A stretch of 64,000 nucleotides of DNA, from NCBI RefSeq assembly GCF_040783975.1, contig NZ_CP160631.1, forward strand, positions 1,426,001 to 1,490,000. The letters run 5' to 3'. Below the pieces are notes generated by a model that saw only the letters and a program-made list of their open reading frames with translations, was not told the origin of the DNA and made no database searches. The stretch is from Pantoea sp. Ep11b (GTDB taxonomy: Bacteria; Pseudomonadota; Gammaproteobacteria; Enterobacterales; Enterobacteriaceae). Positions within the stretch are counted from its first letter, which is position 1. Every line of letters starts with the position of its first letter. A program made the translations under genes and the position numbers. Positions 8,383 through 19,085 of this stretch are shown piece by piece.

Positions 8383-8592
8383 ATGTCTAAGATCAAAGGT
8401 AACGTTAAGTGGTTTAATGAATCTAAAGGATTCGGTTTCATTACTCCTGAAGATGGCAGCAAAGATGTATTCGTACACTTCTCTGCAATCCAGAGCAACG
8501 GCTTCAAAACTCTGGCTGAAGGTCAGCGCGTTGAGTTTGAAATCACCGACGGCGCGAAAGGCCCATCTGCTGCTAACGTTATCAGTCTGTAA
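8383..8592 (+). CDS. cspE: Cold-shock-domain RNA-binding protein CspE
   Basis: The 69-residue product differs from E. coli CspE at only a few positions. RNP1 (KGFGFITPE) and RNP2 (VFVHFSAI) are intact. CspE is a nucleic-acid chaperone that melts RNA hairpins, acts as a transcription antiterminator and is made at normal temperature. The ribosome site is weak (AAAGGTAATATAG), and the gene is followed at once by an intrinsic terminator, so it ends its transcript. Confidence 0.95.
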   Translation: MSKIKGNVKWFNESKGFGFITPEDGSKDVFVHFSAIQSNGFKTLAEGQRVEFEITDGAKGPSAANVISL

Positions 8593-8610
8593 GTTAACAG
8601 TCAGAATTCT

Positions 8611-8640
8611 AAAAACCCGCCTGATGGCGGGTTTTTTTAT
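8611..8640 (+). terminator. Intrinsic terminator of cspE
   Basis: AAAACCCGCC, a TGAT loop and GGCGGGTTTTTTT make a canonical rho-independent terminator 19 bases after the stop. Confidence 0.9.
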
Positions 8641-8816
8641 GGCTGCCATCCGCGCTTCTCCTCCCCACCTCTCACGCCCGCATCGCTACCACGCCGCACA
8701 AACTGCGTGACGCCTCACAATAAATCCTCATAACATATTTATAACAACCTGAAGTGCAGCTTTTTGGCGGGCAACGCTATATAACTGTGCGACAGAACCC
8801 GGTGTGAGGAGGCAGG

Positions 8817-9239
8817 ATGAAGATACGACAGGCAGAGTTGAAAGACAGTTTTGCGCTGAGCGCCTTGCTGAGCGAGTTAGGTTATGGGAAAACAGAGGGC
8901 TTCATTGAACAGCGCCTGGCGCAATTGTGCAGCGATCCCAGCGAAGCCCTGCTGGTGGCAGAGCATGGCAGCCAGGTGCTTGGCTTTCTCTCCCTGCATT
9001 TCATCCCTCAGCTGGCACTGGCCGGTGATTTCGCCCGCATCAGCTATTTCTGCATCGCCGAGGGGGAACGCAGCAAAGGCGTTGGTCAGCAGCTGATTCA
9101 GCACGCCGAAACGCTGGCGGCGCAGCGTGGCTGCGATCGTATGGAAGTCCACTGTCATCAGTCGCGTCTCAAAGCCAACCAGTTTTACGCCCGCGAAGGC
9201 TACAGTGAGTCTCCCTGTTATCTGATCAAAGCGCTGTAA
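8817..9239 (+). CDS. GNAT-family N-acetyltransferase
   Basis: This 140-residue single-domain protein shows the GNAT layout: MKIRQAELKD as strand 1 and helix 1, a central strand (VLGFLSLHF), the acetyl-CoA loop (ISYFCIAEGERSKGVGQQLI, with the R/Q-x-x-G-x-G/A type motif read as RSKGVG), and a C-terminal NQFYAREGYSE motif. It would transfer an acetyl group from acetyl-CoA to an amine; the acceptor is unknown. A strong GAGGAGG ribosome site precedes ATG 8817. In E. coli the corresponding position holds crcB instead, so this is a local gene difference. Confidence 0.85.
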   Translation: MKIRQAELKDSFALSALLSELGYGKTEGFIEQRLAQLCSDPSEALLVAEHGSQVLGFLSLHFIPQLALAGDFARISYFCIAEGERSKGVGQQLIQHAETLAAQRGCDRMEVHCHQSRLKANQFYAREGYSESPCYLIKAL

Positions 9240-9561
9240 GCGGGGAGGGGGCACAGACGCGTAGCCCCGGTTTCTCTGTCTGCGCTGAAGGCCGAAGCTG
9301 CCGCCGGGTCGCCTCTCAGCCGTTTATGCTTTCCGCAGGGCGCTCAGCCAGCAGAAACCCTCAGCGGCGTTCTGCGGCACGCTTCATTTCCGGCGCTGTC
9401 TGTAACTGCCGCCGGGGGATTGGCCCTTCACAGGCCGTCACGGCAGCAGAGCGGTCACAGGCGAGCGGCTGCCGTAGCCGGAGACAGCATGGAACAGACG
9501 GAATGCTGGCTGCGGTAAGCCATTCCCTTTCATCAGAACGGAGTAACAGGAGAAGAGAACA
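9240..9561. other. Intergenic region before ybeM
   Basis: This stretch of 322 bases is G+C-rich with no supported gene. Open frames present lack ribosome sites and familiar content. It should contain the ybeM promoter, but no clear -35/-10 pair was identified. Confidence 0.4.
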
Positions 9562-10359
9562 ATGAAAGTCGCACTGGGGCAGTTTGCGGTGAGCCGTGAA
9601 TGGCAGGAGAACGCCACAACCTGTCTGGATTTCATGCAGCGCGCGGCAGAGGCTGATGTTGATCTGCTGGTGCTGCCCGAAGCGGTACTGGCGCGCGATA
9701 ACAGCGATCCCGATTTTGTGATTCAGGCGGCGCAGCCGCTGGAGGGTCCTTTTCTGAGCCGGTTGCTCGCCGCCAGCCAGCACAGCGCGCTGACTACCAT
9801 TATGAGCGTGCATGTCCCCACCGGTCAGCAAAAAGTGCTTAACGTACTGGTGGCTATCCGCAACGGAGAAGTCATCGCCGCCTATGAAAAGCTCCATCTT
9901 TACGACGCCTTTGCGATGCAGGAGTCCCGGCGCGTCAATCCGGGCCATGCCGTGCCGCCGCTGATTGAGGTGGCAGGGATGAAGGTCGGTTTAATGACCT
10001 GCTATGACGTGCGCTTCCCGGAGCTGGCACGGCGGCTGGCGCTGGATGGCGCAGAGGTGCTGGTGCTGCCGGCCGCCTGGGTTAAAGGTCCGCTGAAAGA
10101 GATGCACTGGGAGCTGCTGACCCGCGCCCGTGCGCTGGAGAACACCTGCTATATGGTGGCGGTGGGTGAATGTGGCCCACGCAATATCGGCAACAGTCTG
10201 GTTGTCGATCCGCTGGGCGTGGCAATAGCGAATGCGGCTGAGTCGCCTGCGCTGCTGTTTGCCGACATCGATCCGGAACGCATTGCCTATGCGCGTCAGG
10301 TGTTACCGGTGCTGGAGAACCGGCGCTTTGCGCGTCCTGAACTCAACGGATCGCTATAA
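9562..10359 (+). CDS. ybeM: Nitrilase-superfamily amidase YbeM (deaminated-glutathione amidase)
   Basis: The product is 265 residues. The carbon-nitrogen hydrolase triad is visible: Glu in VLPEAVLARD, Lys in YEKLHLYDAF and Cys in GLMTCYDVRFPE. YbeM-type (Nit1-like) enzymes hydrolyse deaminated glutathione, a side product of transaminases, to alpha-ketoglutarate and Cys-Gly. It is cytoplasmic and is immediately upstream of tatE, as in E. coli. The start has AGGAGAAGAG upstream. The gene is intact here. Confidence 0.9.
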   Translation: MKVALGQFAVSREWQENATTCLDFMQRAAEADVDLLVLPEAVLARDNSDPDFVIQAAQPLEGPFLSRLLAASQHSALTTIMSVHVPTGQQKVLNVLVAIRNGEVIAAYEKLHLYDAFAMQESRRVNPGHAVPPLIEVAGMKVGLMTCYDVRFPELARRLALDGAEVLVLPAAWVKGPLKEMHWELLTRARALENTCYMVAVGECGPRNIGNSLVVDPLGVAIANAAESPALLFADIDPERIAYARQVLPVLENRRFARPELNGSL

Positions 10360-10567
10360 AGCCTGCCAGGCGCAGAAACAGGTGGTACACTCTCCACGCC
10401 GGACGCCGTTAGTGCGTTCGTCTGAAAGGGGGGCCGTGTCCCGGTCAGTCTGAGACTCCCCGGTCCGGCGCTGGCGATCTTACTCTGTTACAGATTGCAG
10501 TTGTCGACACTGGCAAACTGCGCGTAAATAACAGTCACCGTGATTCGATAAAGTTAAAAGGTTAAAT

Positions 10568-10771
10568 ATGGAAGGTATCAGTATTGCCAAGCTGCTGATT
10601 ATCGGTGCGCTTATCGTACTGCTTTTCGGTACTAACAAGCTGCGCTCGCTGGGCGGCGATCTGGGCTCTGCCATCAAGGGCTTCAAAAAAGCCATGAAAG
10701 ATGAAGACACCAGCGCAACCCGGACAACAGCCGAAGATGTGCCGGCAGAACGCGTCGTTCATAAAGATTAA
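10568..10771 (+). CDS. tatE: Twin-arginine translocase subunit TatE
   Basis: The 67-residue product has an N-terminal transmembrane helix ([19 protein letters not shown]), the [24 protein letters not shown] hinge and amphipathic helix, and a charged tail. It aligns along its length with E. coli TatE, a minor TatA paralogue that helps form the pore exporting folded proteins. Location between ybeM and lipA confirms TatE rather than TatA. A terminator follows. Confidence 0.93.
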   Translation: MEGISIAKLLIIGALIVLLFGTNKLRSLGGDLGSAIKGFKKAMKDEDTSATRTTAEDVPAERVVHKD

Positions 10772-10815
10772 TCGGTTATTGGCTGCAAATAACTGTTACT
10801 TTTTATTTCGCGTAC

Positions 10816-10849
10816 ACAAAAAACCAGACCGCAAAGTCTGGTTTTTTGT
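10816..10849. terminator. Bidirectional terminator between tatE and lipA
   Basis: A 14-bp perfect inverted repeat begins ACAAAAAACCAGAC and ends GTCTGGTTTTTTGT around a 6-base loop. A-run and T-run flank the stem, so it can stop transcripts from both converging genes. Confidence 0.92.
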
Positions 10850-10871
10850 TTTCTGGCGTCTGAAAGAGCGC

Positions 10872-11837
10872 TTATTTCACTTCTTCGCCTTTCGCCTGCA
10901 TGTCGGCATGATAAGAGGAGCGGACAAACGGCCCGCATGCCGCATGGGTAAAGCCCATCGCCATCGCCTCTTCTTTCATTTCATCGAATTCAGCCGGGCT
11001 GACATAACGCTGAACCGGCAGATGATGACGGCTGGGCTGCAGATACTGTCCCAGCGTCAGCATGGTGACGCCATGACGACGCAGATCGCGCATCACTTCA
11101 ATGATTTCGGCGTTGGTTTCGCCCAGACCCACCATCAGACCCGATTTGGTCGGGACATCCGGATGTGCTTCTTTGAAACGCTCAAGCAGCTTCAGTGACC
11201 ACTCGTAGTTGGCACCCGGACGCACCTGACGATAAACACGCGGAACGTTTTCCAGATTGTGGTTAAACACATCCGGTGGCGTTGCGGTGAGAATCTCCAG
11301 CGCACGATCCATACGGCCACGGAAGTCCGGCACCAGCGTTTCAATTTTAATGGTGGGGTTTTTTTCCCGGATGGCGCTGATACAGTCGGCAAAGTGCTGC
11401 GCACCGCCGTCTCGCAGATCATCGCGGTCAACCGAAGTGATCACCACGTAACGCAGGCCCATATCGGCAATGGTCTGCGCCAGTTTCGCGGGTTCATTGG
11501 CATCCGGTGCATTAGGGCGACCGTGGGCCACATCGCAGAACGGGCAGCGGCGGGTACAGATCGCGCCGAGGATCATAAACGTGGCGGTGCCGTGGTTGAA
11601 ACATTCTGCGAGGTTCGGGCAGGAGGCCTCTTCACAGACTGAGTGCAGCCCGTTTTTACGCATCGCGGCCTTGATGCCCTGAATACGACTGGAGTCAGCC
11701 GGCAGCTTGATTTTCATCCATTCCGGCTTACGCAACATCTCCTGCCGTTCAACAGCCACGGTTTTCACCGGGATCAGCGCCATTTTGTCTGCGTCACGAT
11801 ATTTGACGCCGCGTTCCATCTGAATTGGTTTACTCAT
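10872..11837 (-). CDS. lipA: Lipoyl synthase LipA
   Basis: At 321 residues it is full length. It shows both [4Fe-4S] cluster motifs: the auxiliary [12 protein letters not shown] (C-x4-C-x5-C) and the radical-[11 protein letters not shown] (C-x3-C-x2-C). The enzyme inserts two sulfur atoms into octanoyl groups on the E2 and GcvH lipoyl domains, consuming its auxiliary cluster. It acts after LipB, encoded next upstream on the same strand. A gap of 169 bases separates the two, so lipA may also have its own promoter. Confidence 0.97.
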   Translation of the reverse strand: MSKPIQMERGVKYRDADKMALIPVKTVAVERQEMLRKPEWMKIKLPADSSRIQGIKAAMRKNGLHSVCEEASCPNLAECFNHGTATFMILGAICTRRCPFCDVAHGRPNAPDANEPAKLAQTIADMGLRYVVITSVDRDDLRDGGAQHFADCISAIREKNPTIKIETLVPDFRGRMDRALEILTATPPDVFNHNLENVPRVYRQVRPGANYEWSLKLLERFKEAHPDVPTKSGLMVGLGETNAEIIEVMRDLRRHGVTMLTLGQYLQPSRHHLPVQRYVSPAEFDEMKEEAMAMGFTHAACGPFVRSSYHADMQAKGEEVK

Positions 11838-12006
11838 AAATCAGCGGGTTCCGGTCGGATTGCGATTTGAAAGCTTTCCCACTCAAACCGGGAAGGGGGC
11901 TTTCAACTTTATTTGAAAAAAGTGCAAAAATTATATCATCTCATCGTCTGCGAAGCAGCCACAGTCAGCGCAGATAAGTTACATATTTGTAAATCCGCAC
12001 GCTGCG

Positions 12007-12666
12007 TTAAGGCTCAACAGGCAGATCGCCAGCTACCCATTCAACATCTTCATAACCTGCCAGCCGCGCAAAGGCGCTGACCAGCGGTGCCTGAACCTGA
12101 GCTGTGGTCACCTCAGGCTGAAAATGTTTAAGCTGGGTCATGCTCATTCCGGCATAGCCGCAGGGATTAATGCGCAGGAAGGGCGTGAGATCCATTGCCA
12201 CATTGAGCGCCAGACCGTGAAACGAACAGCCTTTACGGATACGCAAGCCCAGAGAACAGATCTTCTCGTCGCCGACATAGACACCTGGCGCATCGGCACG
12301 CGCCCGGGCGCTGACGCCAAAATCGGCCAGGGTGGCGATGACCGTCTCTTCCAGAATGGTCACCAGCTGACGCACGCCGAGCTTACGGCGTTTCACGTCG
12401 ATCAGCACGTACATCACCTGCTGGCCTGGGCCGTGATAGGTGACCTGGCCGCCACGGTCACTCTGCACCACCGGAATGTCGCCCGGCATCAGCAAGTGCT
12501 CTGCTTTTCCCGCCTGGCCCTGGGTAAAGACCGGAGGGTGTTCGACCAGCCAGATTTCATCGCGACTGTGTTCGTCGCGCTGGTCCGTGTAGGCATGCAT
12601 GGCGTCGGAAGCTGATTGCCAGTCGCACAGACCTGACTGGCGGACGAGAAGAGTTTCAGATGACAA
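12007..12666 (-). CDS. lipB: Octanoyl-[ACP]:protein N-octanoyltransferase LipB
   Basis: The start codon is TTG (12666), as I recall for E. coli lipB; no nearer ATG fits the conserved N-terminus. The product is 219 residues. [13 protein letters not shown] and the catalytic region [22 protein letters not shown] (Lys and, later, the NPCGYAG Cys) are present. LipB moves octanoate from acyl carrier protein to lipoyl domains, the first step of endogenous lipoate assembly. The conserved neighbours ybeD upstream and lipA downstream support the call. Confidence 0.96.
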   Translation of the reverse strand: MSSETLLVRQSGLCDWQSASDAMHAYTDQRDEHSRDEIWLVEHPPVFTQGQAGKAEHLLMPGDIPVVQSDRGGQVTYHGPGQQVMYVLIDVKRRKLGVRQLVTILEETVIATLADFGVSARARADAPGVYVGDEKICSLGLRIRKGCSFHGLALNVAMDLTPFLRINPCGYAGMSMTQLKHFQPEVTTAQVQAPLVSAFARLAGYEDVEWVAGDLPVEP

Positions 12667-12745
12667 AACAGGAGTCCGTTAAAGGGGATACGTTGAAGAA
12701 AATGTCGGCAAAGCGTCAGGCAGAGGCGTCTTGCCGACCCGCTAA

Positions 12746-13009
12746 TTACAGAACCATCCGCACAATTTCGATTTTGCCCAGCTCTTCATACAGGCGTTCA
12801 ACCTGTTCGATATGGGTGGCGGTGATAGTGATGTTAACGGAGTGATAGTTGCCTTTGCTGCTCGGCTTAACTTCAGGGCTGTAGTCGCCGGGCGCATGAC
12901 GTTGCACCACTTCAACCACTTGATCAACCAGCTCCGGTTGCGCCAGACCCATCACTTTATAGGTAAAGGGGGTAGGAAATTCGAGCAGTTCATTCAGTTT
13001 GGTTTTCAT
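12746..13009 (-). CDS. ybeD: UPF0250 protein YbeD
   Basis: A longer frame reaches 13096, but ATG at 13009 ([11 protein letters not shown]) gives 87 residues, the E. coli length, with nearly identical sequence. YbeD has an ACT-like alpha/beta fold and is thought from its position and structure to serve a regulatory role near lipoate synthesis. This remains unproven. It is 79 bases upstream of lipB in the same direction. Confidence 0.93.
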   Translation of the reverse strand: MKTKLNELLEFPTPFTYKVMGLAQPELVDQVVEVVQRHAPGDYSPEVKPSSKGNYHSVNITITATHIEQVERLYEELGKIEIVRMVL

Positions 13010-13024
13010 ATTTACTCCGGTGCA

Positions 13025-13054
13025 TAAAAAACAGGCTCCCGCCTGAGCGGGAGC
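13025..13054 (-). terminator. Intrinsic terminator of dacA
   Basis: GCTCCCGC/GCGGGAGC (8-bp stem, 4-base loop) is followed on the minus strand by a T-run. It lies between dacA and ybeD and separates their transcripts. It would sit in the ybeD leader region if ybeD used a distant promoter. Confidence 0.85.
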
Positions 13055-13109
13055 ATCATAATATCTGGTAATGGGGGCGAAGGGGTGATTTTTCAATCAC
13101 CCGCCACGC

Positions 13110-14321
13110 TTAACCGAACCAGTGATGGAACATCAGCTTGATGTAATCCACGATACGGCCAAAGAAGCCCCCTTCCGAAACTTCGTTCAGCACCACCAGC
13201 GGACGCTGTTCGATAGTCTTGCCATCCAGCTGGAAGTTGATGCTGCCGACGACCTGATTTTTCTTCAGCGGTGCATGCAGCTCCGTGTTGGTCAGCACAT
13301 AGCTGGCTTTCAGATCTTTCATCCGGCCACGCGGAATGGTCAGGTAAGCATCTTTCTCCACACCCAGCTGCACACGGTCGTTATCGCCGAACCAGACCGG
13401 CTCAGAGGCAAACTCTTTGCCCGCTTTCAGTGGCGCAACGGTTTCGAAGAAGCGGAAGCCCCAGGTAAGCAGTTTCTTACTCTCGGTTTCACGACCTTTA
13501 AAGGTATGGCCGCCCATCACGGCAGAAATCAGGCGCATCTGGCCTTCGGTCGCCGACGCCACCAGGTTATAGCCTGCGGAGTTGGTGTGACCGGTTTTAA
13601 TGCCATCTACGTTCAGACTGGTGTCCCACAGCAGACCATTACGGTTCATCTGACGGATGTTGTTGAAGGTAAATTCCTTCTCTTTGTAGATGGCGTACTC
13701 ATCCGGCACGTCGCGGATCAGCGCCTGACCAATCAGCGCCATGTCGCGCGCGGAGCTGTACTGACCTTCAGCGTCCAGACCGTGTACGGTGCCGAAGTGG
13801 GTATTCTGCAGGCCAATTGCTTTAACGTAGTTGTTCATCAGGTTAACGAACGCATCCTGACTGCCGGCGACATAGTCCGCCATGGCAACACAGGCGTCGT
13901 TACCAGACTGCAGCACGATCCCACGGGTCAGCTGAGAGACCGGTACGCGGTCGCCAGGCTTCAGGAACATCAGCGAGGAGCCCTTGAATACCGGGTTACC
14001 GGTCGCCCAGGCATCCGGGCCCACGGTGACCATATCGTCCTGATGAATTTTGCCCGCTTTCACGGCCTGGCCAATGACATAGCTGGTCATCATCTTGGTC
14101 AGACTGGCAGGATCGCGGCGCGCATCGGCATTTTTCTCAGCCAGCACTTTGCCCGAGTTGTAGTCGATAAGGACATACGCTTCGGCATCAATGTCCGGCA
14201 CGCCCGGAATCATGGTCTTGAGATTGACGTCATCAGCAATAGCAGCATGGCTGAGAGAGAAGGCGATCAGTGATCCCACTGTCAGGCGTTTCAGAAAACG
14301 AGATGATTTCAGCGTGTTCAT
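13110..14321 (-). CDS. dacA: D-alanyl-D-alanine carboxypeptidase DacA (PBP5)
   Basis: ATG at 14321 gives 403 residues, as in E. coli; the frame runs open further upstream without support. A signal peptide ends near SHAAIA. Penicillin-binding motifs are DPASLTKMM (SxxK nucleophile), SGNDAC (SxN) and GIKTGH (KTG). The C-terminal [14 protein letters not shown] is the amphipathic helix that anchors PBP5 to the outer face of the inner membrane. It trims the terminal D-Ala from peptidoglycan pentapeptides and helps set normal cell shape. Confidence 0.97.
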   Translation of the reverse strand: MNTLKSSRFLKRLTVGSLIAFSLSHAAIADDVNLKTMIPGVPDIDAEAYVLIDYNSGKVLAEKNADARRDPASLTKMMTSYVIGQAVKAGKIHQDDMVTVGPDAWATGNPVFKGSSLMFLKPGDRVPVSQLTRGIVLQSGNDACVAMADYVAGSQDAFVNLMNNYVKAIGLQNTHFGTVHGLDAEGQYSSARDMALIGQALIRDVPDEYAIYKEKEFTFNNIRQMNRNGLLWDTSLNVDGIKTGHTNSAGYNLVASATEGQMRLISAVMGGHTFKGRETESKKLLTWGFRFFETVAPLKAGKEFASEPVWFGDNDRVQLGVEKDAYLTIPRGRMKDLKASYVLTNTELHAPLKKNQVVGSINFQLDGKTIEQRPLVVLNEVSEGGFFGRIVDYIKLMFHHWFG

Positions 14322-14452
14322 GTGTAGGACTACAACATCCGTGAGTTTAAGGTTAAAAATGTCACTCATCATACCCAATGCCAGTTCATCTGGCACCGGG
14401 CGTGATGATTGGGTTGTTAGCAGACGTAACGTGCAGCGGTCTGATTAACGAT

Positions 14453-15541
14453 TCAGCGACGCGTATTGGTAATAAATGAGGCGGTCTGCCCCTCACTGCT
14501 CAGGCGCTGTTGCAGGGCTGCCGCTTCAGCGCGGGAAGCATAGCCGCCAAGCTGGACGCGATAGACATTGTTGCCTGCCTCTTCGACCTTGCCGGGCACG
14601 CCGTAACGCTGGCTCAGGCTTTTCATCATCTGACGCGCGCGGGCCGGATCGTTCAGCGCACCCACCTGAACCACATAACCTGCGGCTTCACCGCTGCTGG
14701 CGGCGGGCGCACTGCTGGCAGCGGGGGCCGCCGCCGGTGCGGCAACGGCGGCAGGGGCCGCAGCAGGCGGTTCACTGCCTTCCAGCACGCCATTCGCTAA
14801 GGGCTGAGGCGCGCCAAGGAAGCCGCTGCTCTGAACCGGGGCACCCATGTTGTCGCTGCTCTGCAGGGTACTGTTGCTGATGGCATCGACATTCTGCGCC
14901 GGCGGTTCGGCGTTAGCGGCGCTGCCGCCGTTCATCACGTTACCACCGCTCAGATCGGGACGCGCCGGCAGCGAGTAGCTCTGTCTGGCGACCACGGTGC
15001 CGATGGTGCCGGGGCCAGAAAGCGTGCCGTCCGGCGCGACGCTGATATAGTCGACCCGCACGCGCGAATTGTTGGAAATGTTCAGACGATCACCCGCCGC
15101 CCGCGACAGGTCGATAATGCGGCCCGGCGTGTAGGGGCCACGATCGTTGACGCGCACCACAATCTGACGACCGTTTGCCATGTTCGTGACCCGCACATAA
15201 CTCGGCAGCGGCAGAGTAGGATGGGCGGCGGTCAGCGCATCGGGATCGTAGGCTTCGCCGATGGCGGTGCGGCTGCCCTGCGCCTCTTCACCGTACCAGG
15301 CGGCGATGCCGATTTCGCTGTAGTTCGACGGATCCTTGATGATGCGGTAATTTTTGCCGTTTACGCTGTAATCCTGGCTGGTACCCGGATTGATCGGCTC
15401 ATAACGTGGCTCAACGCCTGGGATCTCCACGACCGGCCCATTGTAAGCCGGTTGCGGCGGCGCCGTATTTTGGGGTTCCGGCGTGGTACAGGCCGCCAGA
15501 ACCAGTGATGCCAGTGCAACGCCAAGCCATTCCTTACGCAT
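14453..15541 (-). CDS. rlpA: Septal-ring lytic transglycosylase lipoprotein RlpA
   Basis: ATG at 15541 (MRKEWLG) matches the E. coli start. It leaves a 10-base gap to mrdB, whereas an ATG six codons earlier would overlap it. The lipobox LVLAAC makes Cys the first mature residue. Domains are a double-psi beta barrel (about residues 75-165, with AAWYGEE and VRVNDRGPYTPGRIIDLS), a long Ala/Pro/Ser-rich low-complexity linker (about 240-285), and a C-terminal SPOR domain (VQVGALNDPARARQMM) that binds stripped glycans at the septum. Confidence 0.95.
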   Translation of the reverse strand: MRKEWLGVALASLVLAACTTPEPQNTAPPQPAYNGPVVEIPGVEPRYEPINPGTSQDYSVNGKNYRIIKDPSNYSEIGIAAWYGEEAQGSRTAIGEAYDPDALTAAHPTLPLPSYVRVTNMANGRQIVVRVNDRGPYTPGRIIDLSRAAGDRLNISNNSRVRVDYISVAPDGTLSGPGTIGTVVARQSYSLPARPDLSGGNVMNGGSAANAEPPAQNVDAISNSTLQSSDNMGAPVQSSGFLGAPQPLANGVLEGSEPPAAAPAAVAAPAAAPAASSAPAASSGEAAGYVVQVGALNDPARARQMMKSLSQRYGVPGKVEEAGNNVYRVQLGGYASRAEAAALQQRLSSEGQTASFITNTRR

Positions 15542-15551
15542 CTGCAGCCTC

Positions 15552-16670
15552 TTAGACACTTTTAGATAACATTTTTCGGTGAGTGTGGATCGACATCACA
15601 ATGCCGAATCCCGCCATAAGCACGATCAGCGCGGAGCCGCCATAACTGACCAGCGGCAGCGGTACGCCAACCACCGGTAAGATACCACTAACCATGCCGA
15701 TGTTAACGAAAACATAAACGAATAAAATCAGCATTAAACCCCCGGCCATGACCCGGCCAAAGGTGGTCTGCGCCCGGGCCGCCACCACCAGTCCGCGCAT
15801 AATCAGCAGCAGATAAAGCAGCAGCAGCAGCAGGACGCCCACCAGACCTAATTCTTCGGCCAGAACCGCAAAGATAAAGTCGGTGTGACGTTCCGGTAAA
15901 AACTCCAGCTGAGACTGGGTGCCCTGCAGCCAGCCTTTGCCGCGCAGCCCGCCCGAGCCGATGGCAATTTTCGACTGGATAATGTGATACCCGGCGCCCA
16001 GCGGGTCGGTTTCCGGATCGAGCAGCATCATCACGCGGTCGCGCTGATAATCGTGCATCAGGAAGAACCACAGGATCGGGATAAAGGCCGCAACCAGCAG
16101 CACCGCGACGCCGATCAGTTTCCAGCTCATGCCGGAGAGGAAGAGCACAAACAGACCGGAGGCGGCCACCAGAATCGAGGTGCCGAGATCGGGCTGAGCG
16201 GCGACCAGCAGGGTAGGGACAAAGATCAGCAGCAGCGCAATGCCGGTGTTTTTCAGCGTCGGCGGACAGACGTCACGGTTGATAAAGCGCGCCACCATCA
16301 GCGGCACTGCTATCTTGGCGATTTCCGAGGGCTGGAAGCGGACAAAGCCGAGATCCAGCCAGCGTTGTGCGCCTTTACTGATCTGCCCGAAGGCATCGAC
16401 CGCCACCAGCAGGATGACGCAGACGATATAGAGATAGGGCGCCCAGCCTTCGTAGACGCGCGGTGGCACCTGCGCCAGCACAATCATGATCACCAGACCC
16501 ATCGCGATCTGGCCCAGCTTACGCTCCATCATGCCAGGGTCCTGACCACTGGCACTCCAGATCACCACGGCGCTGTAGGTCAGCAGGCCGAGAATGATCA
16601 GCATAAACAGCGGATCGATATGGATGCGCATCCAGATCGATCGTTTCTGCGGACTATCTTGCATCGACAT
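15552..16670 (-). CDS. mrdB: Rod-shape SEDS glycosyltransferase RodA
   Basis: This 372-residue polytopic protein is very close to E. coli RodA. SEDS hallmarks include [32 protein letters not shown] and the [17 protein letters not shown] loop bearing the essential Asp. RodA polymerises lipid II into glycan strands in the elongasome together with PBP2, whose gene lies 2 bases upstream. Two candidate starts (16670, 16664) differ by two residues. Confidence 0.97.
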   Translation of the reverse strand: MSMQDSPQKRSIWMRIHIDPLFMLIILGLLTYSAVVIWSASGQDPGMMERKLGQIAMGLVIMIVLAQVPPRVYEGWAPYLYIVCVILLVAVDAFGQISKGAQRWLDLGFVRFQPSEIAKIAVPLMVARFINRDVCPPTLKNTGIALLLIFVPTLLVAAQPDLGTSILVAASGLFVLFLSGMSWKLIGVAVLLVAAFIPILWFFLMHDYQRDRVMMLLDPETDPLGAGYHIIQSKIAIGSGGLRGKGWLQGTQSQLEFLPERHTDFIFAVLAEELGLVGVLLLLLLYLLLIMRGLVVAARAQTTFGRVMAGGLMLILFVYVFVNIGMVSGILPVVGVPLPLVSYGGSALIVLMAGFGIVMSIHTHRKMLSKSV

Positions 16671-16672
16671 GT

Positions 16673-18577
16673 TTATTCACCTTCATAACCGGGCGGCACA
16701 GGTGCTGCGTCCGGCAGGACTGTATTGTTATCACCCAGCATGATGTGATCCAGAATCTGGCGCATCACGGTGCCGACAGCCGGACCGGCGCCACCGTTTT
16801 CCAGAATAATGGTCACGGCGACCCGAGGCTTATCAAAGGGGGCAAACGCGGTCATCAGTTTATGGTCGCGTAATCGTTCAGCAATTCTGTGCGCGTTATA
16901 GGTTTCGTTCTCTTTCAGGCCAAAGACCTGCGCCGTACCGGACTTGGCGGCGATTTTATAGGGCGCATCAGCAAAACTCTTGTGCGCGGTTCCGTTGGGC
17001 CGGTTCGCCACGCCATACATGCCATCTTTGGCGATCTCCCAGAAGCCGGAGTGGATATCGCCGATTGGCGCTTCCGGCGGCTGGCGATAGGGCACCAGGG
17101 TGCGCCCTTCGCGGGTCGCCCGCAGCATGTGCGGCACTTTGACCACGCCGTCGTTGATCAGAATCATCATCGCTTTGTTCATCTGCAGCGGGGTAGCTGT
17201 CCAGTAACCCTGACCGATCCCCACCGGAATGGTATCACCCTGATACCACGGCTTTTTAAAGCGTCTCATCTTCCAGTCGCGTGTCGGCATGTTACCGGCG
17301 CTCTCCTGCGGCAGGTCGATGCCGGTGCGGCTGCCGTAGCCGAATTTATTCATCCACTCCGACAGGCGGTCGATACCCATGTCATAGGCGACCTGATAGA
17401 AGAAGGTATCGGCGGACTCTTCGAGCGCCTTGGTGACGTTCAGACGGCCGTGGCCCCATTTCTTCCAGTCGCGGAACCGTTTTTCGGAGCCGGGTAACTG
17501 CCACCAGCCGGGATCGAACAGGCTGGTATTGCGGTTAATGACGCCTGCACTCATGGCGGAGACGGCCACATAAGGTTTCACCGTCGAGGCGGGCGGGTAG
17601 GCGGCCTGAATCGCACGGTTATAGAGCGGACGGTTTTCATCTTCCAGCAGGCCGCGGTAATCCTTACTGGAGATGCCATCAACAAACAAGTTGGCATCGT
17701 AGCTGGGCGTGGAAACCATCGCGAGGATTTCACCGGTGCGCGGATCGCTGACGACCACAGCCGCGCGACTGCCCGCCAGCAGCGTCTCGATATACTGCTG
17801 CAGTTTCAGGTCGATAGTCAGATAGATGTCGCGGCCAGCCTGCGGCGACTCCTCGTGCAGCTGACGGATCACCCGACCCCGGTTGTTGACCTCTACCTCT
17901 TCAAAGCCGGTTTTGCCGTGCAGCAAATCCTCATAATAGGCTTCGATCCCGAGCTTGCCGATATCGTGGGTATCGGCATAGTTGGCCATCTTGCCCTCTT
18001 TGTCGAGGCGGGCCACGTCGCGGTCGTTAATCTTGGAGACGTAGCCGACAACGTGGGTCAGCGTAGCGCCATAAGGGTAGTAGCGGCGCTGATAGCCTCT
18101 GACTTCCACGCCGGGAAAGCGGTACTGATTAACCGCAAAGCGCGCCACCTGAACCTCATTCAGACCCGTCTTGATCGGGATCGAGGTAAAGCGCGGCGCA
18201 CGCTTGCGCTCTTTCTGGAAATTCTCGAGGTCATCATCCGTCAGCTCGAGAATCGGCCGCAGATTTTCCAGCGTCTCCTGCAGGTTATCGACTTTTTGCG
18301 GAACCAGCTCGGCCCGATAGATGGTGCGGTTCAGCGCCAGCGGCGTGCCGGTGCGATCGTAGATAATGCCGCGACTGGGCGCGACAGGCACCAGTTTGAT
18401 GCGGTTCTGGTTGGAGCGGGTGCTGTAATCATCAAAGCGAAGGATCTGCAGATGGTAAAGGTTAACCACCAGGATTGAAGAGAGCAGTAAGATGCCGACG
18501 AAGGCGATAAACGCCCGACGGACAAAGAGTTTCTGTTCGGCGCTGTAATCGCGAAAGGCGTTGCTTTGTAATTTCAT
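16673..18577 (-). CDS. mrdA: Penicillin-binding protein 2 (MrdA), elongation transpeptidase
   Basis: The product is 634 residues. It has one N-terminal transmembrane helix ([19 protein letters not shown]), then a pedestal domain and a transpeptidase domain with SxxK in PPASTVKPY, SxD in EESADTFFY and KSGTAQVFG. It cross-links peptidoglycan during cylindrical growth and activates RodA. The gene order rlmH-mrdA-mrdB-rlpA is conserved across enterobacteria and these genes are likely co-transcribed. Confidence 0.97.
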   Translation of the reverse strand: MKLQSNAFRDYSAEQKLFVRRAFIAFVGILLLSSILVVNLYHLQILRFDDYSTRSNQNRIKLVPVAPSRGIIYDRTGTPLALNRTIYRAELVPQKVDNLQETLENLRPILELTDDDLENFQKERKRAPRFTSIPIKTGLNEVQVARFAVNQYRFPGVEVRGYQRRYYPYGATLTHVVGYVSKINDRDVARLDKEGKMANYADTHDIGKLGIEAYYEDLLHGKTGFEEVEVNNRGRVIRQLHEESPQAGRDIYLTIDLKLQQYIETLLAGSRAAVVVSDPRTGEILAMVSTPSYDANLFVDGISSKDYRGLLEDENRPLYNRAIQAAYPPASTVKPYVAVSAMSAGVINRNTSLFDPGWWQLPGSEKRFRDWKKWGHGRLNVTKALEESADTFFYQVAYDMGIDRLSEWMNKFGYGSRTGIDLPQESAGNMPTRDWKMRRFKKPWYQGDTIPVGIGQGYWTATPLQMNKAMMILINDGVVKVPHMLRATREGRTLVPYRQPPEAPIGDIHSGFWEIAKDGMYGVANRPNGTAHKSFADAPYKIAAKSGTAQVFGLKENETYNAHRIAERLRDHKLMTAFAPFDKPRVAVTIILENGGAGPAVGTVMRQILDHIMLGDNNTVLPDAAPVPPGYEGE

Positions 18578-18611
18578 CCGCTACTTGTCATGTCTGAAGT
18601 GGGCTGATCGG

Positions 18612-19082
18612 TCATTCACGATGATAAGGATGATTTGTCGTCACACTCCAGGCGCGATAGAGACTTTCCGCTACCAGCACGCGCACCAGCGGATGGGGCA
18701 ACGTCAATGCTGACAGCGACCAGCTCTGCTCTGCCGCGGCTTTGCAGGCAGGGGCCAGGCCTTCAGGCCCGCCAATCAGCAGGCTGACATCGCGACCATC
18801 CAGCTTCCAGCGCTCAAGCTGCTGCGCCAGCTGCGGGGTTTCCCACGGATGTCCGGGAATATCCAGCGTCACGATGCGATTGCCTTTGCCGACCGCCGCC
18901 AGCATCGCTTCGCCCTCTTTTTCAAGAATGCGTCTGATGTCGGCATTTTTACCGCGTTTTCCCGCGGTCACTTCGGTCAGCTCAAGCGGCATATCTTTCG
19001 GGAAGCGGCGCAGATACTCCATGAAACCGGTCTGCACCCAGTCGGGCATTTTTGTGCCGACGGCAACAAGTTGCAGTTTCAC
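18612..19082 (-). CDS. rlmH: 23S rRNA pseudouridine-1915 N3-methyltransferase RlmH
   Basis: This 156-residue SPOUT methyltransferase has the SAM-binding trefoil-knot motifs [11 protein letters not shown] and [21 protein letters not shown]. It methylates pseudouridine 1915 in helix 69 on assembled 70S ribosomes. It is translated right after rsfS (3-base gap), giving a ribosome-related pair within the cell-wall operon. Confidence 0.96.
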   Translation of the reverse strand: MKLQLVAVGTKMPDWVQTGFMEYLRRFPKDMPLELTEVTAGKRGKNADIRRILEKEGEAMLAAVGKGNRIVTLDIPGHPWETPQLAQQLERWKLDGRDVSLLIGGPEGLAPACKAAAEQSWSLSALTLPHPLVRVLVAESLYRAWSVTTNHPYHRE

Positions 19083-19085
19083 CGA

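Noticed and set aside
13122-14273. 383-codon ORF opposite dacA
   Set aside because: Antisense shadow of a fully conserved dacA.
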